The translations under genes were made by a program, and so were the position numbers. Under the pieces are notes generated by a model. That model was not told where the DNA came from. It did not search any database and was given only the letters and a program-made list of their open reading frames with translations. A DNA stretch of 7,856 nucleotides from Clostridia bacterium (lineage in GTDB: Bacteria; Bacillota; Clostridia; Saccharofermentanales; UBA5734), in the NCBI GenBank assembly GCA_018056585.1, contig JAGPFK010000053.1:1-7856 (forward strand), read 5' to 3'. How positions within the stretch are numbered: the first letter of the stretch is position 1; every line of letters starts with the position of its first letter. Below are positions 5,986-7,856 of this stretch, one piece after another.

Positions 5986-6015
5986 ATCATAACACGTGTC
6001 CGATTCTTTTGTCAA
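5986..6015 (-). promoter_or_regulatory. Main sigma-A-type promoter of the permease operon
   Basis: On the minus strand a consensus -35 TTGACA (6015-6010), an 18-nt spacer and -10 TATGAT (5991-5986). Transcription should start near 5979, immediately before the operator. The arrangement closely parallels that of the binding-protein promoter. Confidence 0.75.
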
Positions 6016-6044
6016 TTGAAAAAATCTAAAAAAACAGAAATTTT

Positions 6045-6063
6045 ACCGTTTGAATTCAACGAT
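6045..6063 (-). terminator. Weak terminator candidate after the hydrolase gene
   Basis: In minus-strand RNA, ATCGUU and AACGGU can pair (6 bp with one G-U) around a 7-nt loop. A T-rich tract with runs of seven and six T follows about 10 nt later. The stem is short and the U-run is not immediately adjacent, so termination would be partial at best and hydrolase transcripts may continue into the permease genes. Confidence 0.25.
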
Positions 6064-6065
6064 TA

Positions 6066-6077
6066 TGAAATGTTTCA
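6066..6077. promoter_or_regulatory. Operator-like palindrome, possible auxiliary site
   Basis: TGAAATGTTTCA has perfect TGAAA/TTTCA arms but TG instead of CG at the centre. Its centre lies exactly 100 bp from the centre of the permease operator at 5966-5977, and it sits 1 bp beyond the stop of the hydrolase gene. It could be a weaker auxiliary site for looping. The altered centre makes this uncertain, because LacI-family proteins usually require the central CG. Confidence 0.3.
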
Positions 6078-6078
6078 G

Positions 6079-6798
6079 CTAATATCGGAAGGTTTCGTTC
6101 ATGGGTTTAAACCAGGGATTGTAGTATGTCGCGAAAGCTCTTCTGGCTTCTTGCAGTCTGTTGTTTGCATCGCCTTGCAGGGCGGGCGGCATGTGGCCGA
6201 AGGTCAGCAGATCAAAATGCATAAGGCAGAGGCGATCCAGACTTTTTCTCCATAAGTCCTCATCAGAACCGATAAATGAGGCAAAGCCGCCCCATAAAGT
6301 ATCACCGGCAATCAGAATGGACAAATCCTGCCATTGTAAGTGGAAACAAAGGCTGCCCGGCGTGTGCCCTGGTGTATGAAGCACGGTTAGGCTGCCGCTT
6401 CGCAGTTTAAATGAAGAGCCGTCTTCAGGCATCTCCTCTGCCTGAACCGGTAAAAAATCACGGCCGTAAAGGGGACGCGCGGTTGTTTTATAGGAATCAC
6501 CAACCTCTACTTGTTCCCGGTCGGCTTTTTGCAAATACAATCTGCATCCAAAATCGTTAAGAAACAATGATGCGGCGCCGACATGATCATAGTGCCCATG
6601 GGTTCCAAGGATAGCCCGGATTGAATGAGGGTCAAATCCCAGCCGACGGATGTTGGAAATGATATTTGTGTATCCTTCCGGTGTTCCACAATCGATCAGC
6701 CAAAGGTCACTTCCCGAATCAATTAAATAGGCGGATGCGTCAAACGGATGAGATAAGCTTGGGCAGGCGATCTGATAAAAACCGGATAGAAGCTTCAT
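6079..6798 (-). CDS. Metallo-beta-lactamase-fold metal-dependent hydrolase
   Basis: A 239-residue cytoplasmic protein, without a signal peptide, with an apparently complete two-metal site: THGHYDH (66-72, supplying H67, H69, D71 and H72), HTPGHTPGS (141-149, metal His probably H145), AGDTLWGG (164-171, D166) and FGHMPP (200-205, H202). Known family members include glyoxalase II-like thioesterases, lactonases, RNA-processing enzymes and oxidoreductases. None of the extra domains of RNase J or flavodiiron proteins is present, and the size fits the single-domain glyoxalase II or lactonase-like group. The substrate is unknown; a lactone or thioester hydrolase is the simplest guess. The C-terminal tail (about 215-239, rich in aromatic residues) shows nothing I recognise. 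The start at 6798 has an AAGGA-type ribosome binding site about 7 nt upstream. It is encoded on the permease strand 192 bp upstream and has its own candidate promoter. Confidence 0.93.
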   Translation of the reverse strand: MKLLSGFYQIACPSLSHPFDASAYLIDSGSDLWLIDCGTPEGYTNIISNIRRLGFDPHSIRAILGTHGHYDHVGAASLFLNDFGCRLYLQKADREQVEVGDSYKTTARPLYGRDFLPVQAEEMPEDGSSFKLRSGSLTVLHTPGHTPGSLCFHLQWQDLSILIAGDTLWGGFASFIGSDEDLWRKSLDRLCLMHFDLLTFGHMPPALQGDANNRLQEARRAFATYYNPWFKPMNETFRY

Positions 6799-6836
6799 GT
6801 GGCATTCCTTCCTTAAACCAGAATAAAGACACTTTT

Positions 6837-6865
6837 ATGATACACCCTGAATCATTTTTTGACAT
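6837..6865 (-). promoter_or_regulatory. Candidate promoter of the hydrolase gene
   Basis: On the minus strand, -10 TATCAT (6842-6837, one mismatch) with ATGTCA (6865-6860, four of six) at 17-nt spacing. Transcription would start near 6830, giving a leader of about 32 nt. Moderate support only. Confidence 0.4.
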
Positions 6866-6879
6866 CATGAATACGTCTC

Positions 6880-6908
6880 TCGTCACAAGGAGATCATTCT
6901 GCTACAAT
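6880..6908 (+). promoter_or_regulatory. Candidate promoter of the stress-protein gene
   Basis: -10 TACAAT (6903-6908, one mismatch) with TCGTCA (6880-6885, four of six) at 17-nt spacing, giving a leader of about 60 nt. The consensus TTGACA at 6859-6864 is too far upstream to pair with this -10. No clear stress-sigma promoter was recognised. Confidence 0.4.
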
Positions 6909-6976
6909 ATGTCCTAAAGGATCGTTGTGCCTTTGAGTCTGTCGGCACGAATGACATCTGTACAGGAGGTAAAGAT

Positions 6977-7849
6977 ATGTTTGAGAAAATCCTGATTATA
7001 TCGGAACTGCATTACAATTTTGATCATGTTCTCAGTTGTGTTCTTCAACTGAAAAATCTTGGGACGCGGTCGTGTTTGCTGGTACAATGCCTTAATCCCC
7101 ACGAATTGAGTGATGCCATATCAAACTACATCATCAACATTTATAATGATCACCTGGAAGCACAGCGCCAATGTCTGATCGAACATGGTTTTTCCGTCTC
7201 AACGAGACAAATGATCGGGGTTTATCAGGAAAATATTGGGCAGACGGCTCTTGAAGAAAATTGTTCGCTGATTGTTGTCGGTGCCCCTGAGCGGACGGTT
7301 ATTGGCAGCTTGCTGGATGGAGGTGCGGCTTATCAAATGATGCAAGGCTCTCCTGTGCCTCTTCTTTTGGTTCGGACGCCCCCCACCCCGGACATGACAC
7401 GGGCAGTCGCCCATGAGTGCCATATGATTGATCATGTGCTGTTCCCAACCGACTTTTCAGAAAATGCTGAAAAGGCTTTTGATATTGTAAAGGAAACAGC
7501 CCGCTCAGGCGTGAAAAAAATCACGCTTATGCATGTGCAGGATAAGGCCAAAATTGATCCGCATTTGCTTGATCAGTTAGAACAGTTTAATAAAAAAGAT
7601 ATGGACCGCTTGAAAGCATTAGAAACAAGCCTAAAAGAAGTAGGAGAAGTGGACGTCGACTGTGTGCTCCTGTACGGCTCTCCAACGGTTGAAATTCTAA
7701 ATTTTATCAAGCAGCAGGGGGTCACCTGGGTCATTATGGGGAGCCAAGGACGAGGCCGTATCCGCGATATCTACTTGGGTAATGTCAGCCATAACATCGC
7801 CCGGCGTTCGCCTGTGCCGGTTCTTCTCGTTCCGATCCCACGCTCCTGA
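6977..7849 (+). CDS. Tandem universal stress protein (two UspA domains)
   Basis: A 290-residue protein made of two UspA-like domains, about 1-135 and 151-287, twice the usual single-domain size. The second domain begins HVLFPTDFSENAEKAF (153-168), with the conserved nucleotide-contacting Asp159, and has the ATP-binding glycine loop G255-x2-G258-x9-G268 in MGSQGRGRIRDIYLGNVS (254-271). Both domains end in the usual strand (SPVPLLLVR 125-133 and SPVPVLLVP 278-286). The first domain is degenerate: its start reads KILIISELHYN, without the PTD motif, and in its loop VGAPERTVIGSLLDGG (101-116) the second Gly is Glu105. It may therefore not bind nucleotide. Family role: cytoplasmic protein linked to stress or growth arrest, often by ATP or AMP binding; the specific role is unknown. 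The start at 6977 has AGGAGGT 6 nt upstream. It is divergent from the hydrolase gene, and its stop is 7 bp from the window end. Confidence 0.93.
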   Translation: MFEKILIISELHYNFDHVLSCVLQLKNLGTRSCLLVQCLNPHELSDAISNYIINIYNDHLEAQRQCLIEHGFSVSTRQMIGVYQENIGQTALEENCSLIVVGAPERTVIGSLLDGGAAYQMMQGSPVPLLLVRTPPTPDMTRAVAHECHMIDHVLFPTDFSENAEKAFDIVKETARSGVKKITLMHVQDKAKIDPHLLDQLEQFNKKDMDRLKALETSLKEVGEVDVDCVLLYGSPTVEILNFIKQQGVTWVIMGSQGRGRIRDIYLGNVSHNIARRSPVPVLLVPIPRS

Positions 7850-7856
7850 ATAAAGG

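Larger units (their letters stand above)
5887..6078. other. Permease operon control region
   Basis: These 192 bp carry the permease promoter, its operator, a second candidate promoter, a second operator-like palindrome (6066-6077) and a weak terminator candidate for the hydrolase gene. The leader from the main promoter is about 93 nt and contains a short inverted repeat, GCTTT/AAAGC at 5933-5944. No small gene was seen. Confidence 0.6.
6799..6976. other. Divergent region between hydrolase and stress-protein genes
   Basis: 178 bp with one candidate promoter for each flanking gene and both ribosome binding sites. The stress-protein leader can form a 7-bp hairpin (GTGCC 6927-6931 with GGCAC 6944-6948, extended by one G-U and one A-U pair). 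No operator copy of the sugar-locus type is present, which suggests these two genes are not under the same repressor. Confidence 0.5.

Noticed and set aside
6050..6059. Perfect 10-bp palindrome TTGAATTCAA
   Set aside because: It is not repeated at other promoters in the window, and its AT-rich composition makes chance occurrence likely.
6016..6255. Plus-strand open frame of 79 codons opposite the end of the hydrolase gene
   Set aside because: There is no ribosome binding site, most of it is antisense to the hydrolase, and its first part translates the AT-rich control region.
1..7856. Mobile elements, CRISPR arrays, tRNA genes or anti-phage systems
   Set aside because: Reading both strands I saw no transposase-like protein, terminal inverted repeats, regularly spaced repeats or tRNA-like cloverleaf. 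All large genes belong to familiar transport, regulatory, hydrolase or stress families.

Overview
The window looks like a carbohydrate-uptake locus from a Gram-positive, Firmicutes-like bacterium of moderate GC content. Evidence for this is a lipobox-type lipoprotein binding protein with a Ser/Thr-rich linker, very strong AGGAGG-type ribosome binding sites, sigma-A-like promoters, and an ABC importer that lacks a local ATPase gene. The genus cannot be identified from the sequence. Nothing here is clearly a novel system. The interest lies mainly in the regulatory architecture.

Layout, left to right: (1) an FGGY-family sugar or polyol kinase on the minus strand, running off the left edge (1-1169). 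(2) A strong intrinsic terminator (1248-1289). (3) A CUT1-type sugar-binding lipoprotein on the minus strand (1340-2776). (4) A 286-bp divergent control region with two promoters and three copies of a 12-bp LacI-type operator. (5) A LacI-family repressor on the plus strand (3063-4079). (6) Two CUT1 permease genes on the minus strand (4966-4082 and 5886-4963) joined by an ATGA overlap, with their promoter and another operator copy upstream. (7) A metallo-beta-lactamase-fold hydrolase on the minus strand (6798-6079). (8) A divergent tandem universal stress protein on the plus strand (6977-7849). No stretch without a gene exceeds 300 bp. No tRNA, rRNA, CRISPR array or mobile element was seen.

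How the parts work together: the lipoprotein captures a carbohydrate outside the membrane and the two permeases form the channel. An ATPase encoded elsewhere (MsmX/UgpC type) presumably energises transport, and the kinase would phosphorylate the imported or processed sugar. The repressor gene lies between the binding-protein gene and the permease genes. Sequences matching TGTAACGTTTCA occur just downstream of the -10 boxes of both the binding-protein and permease promoters, and a related site lies between the binding-protein and repressor promoters. This suggests one local regulator controls two separate transcription units plus itself. Substrate identity is not determinable. The CUT1 importer plus FGGY kinase pairing fits a polyol, monosaccharide or short glycoside. 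The hydrolase and stress protein may only be neighbours.
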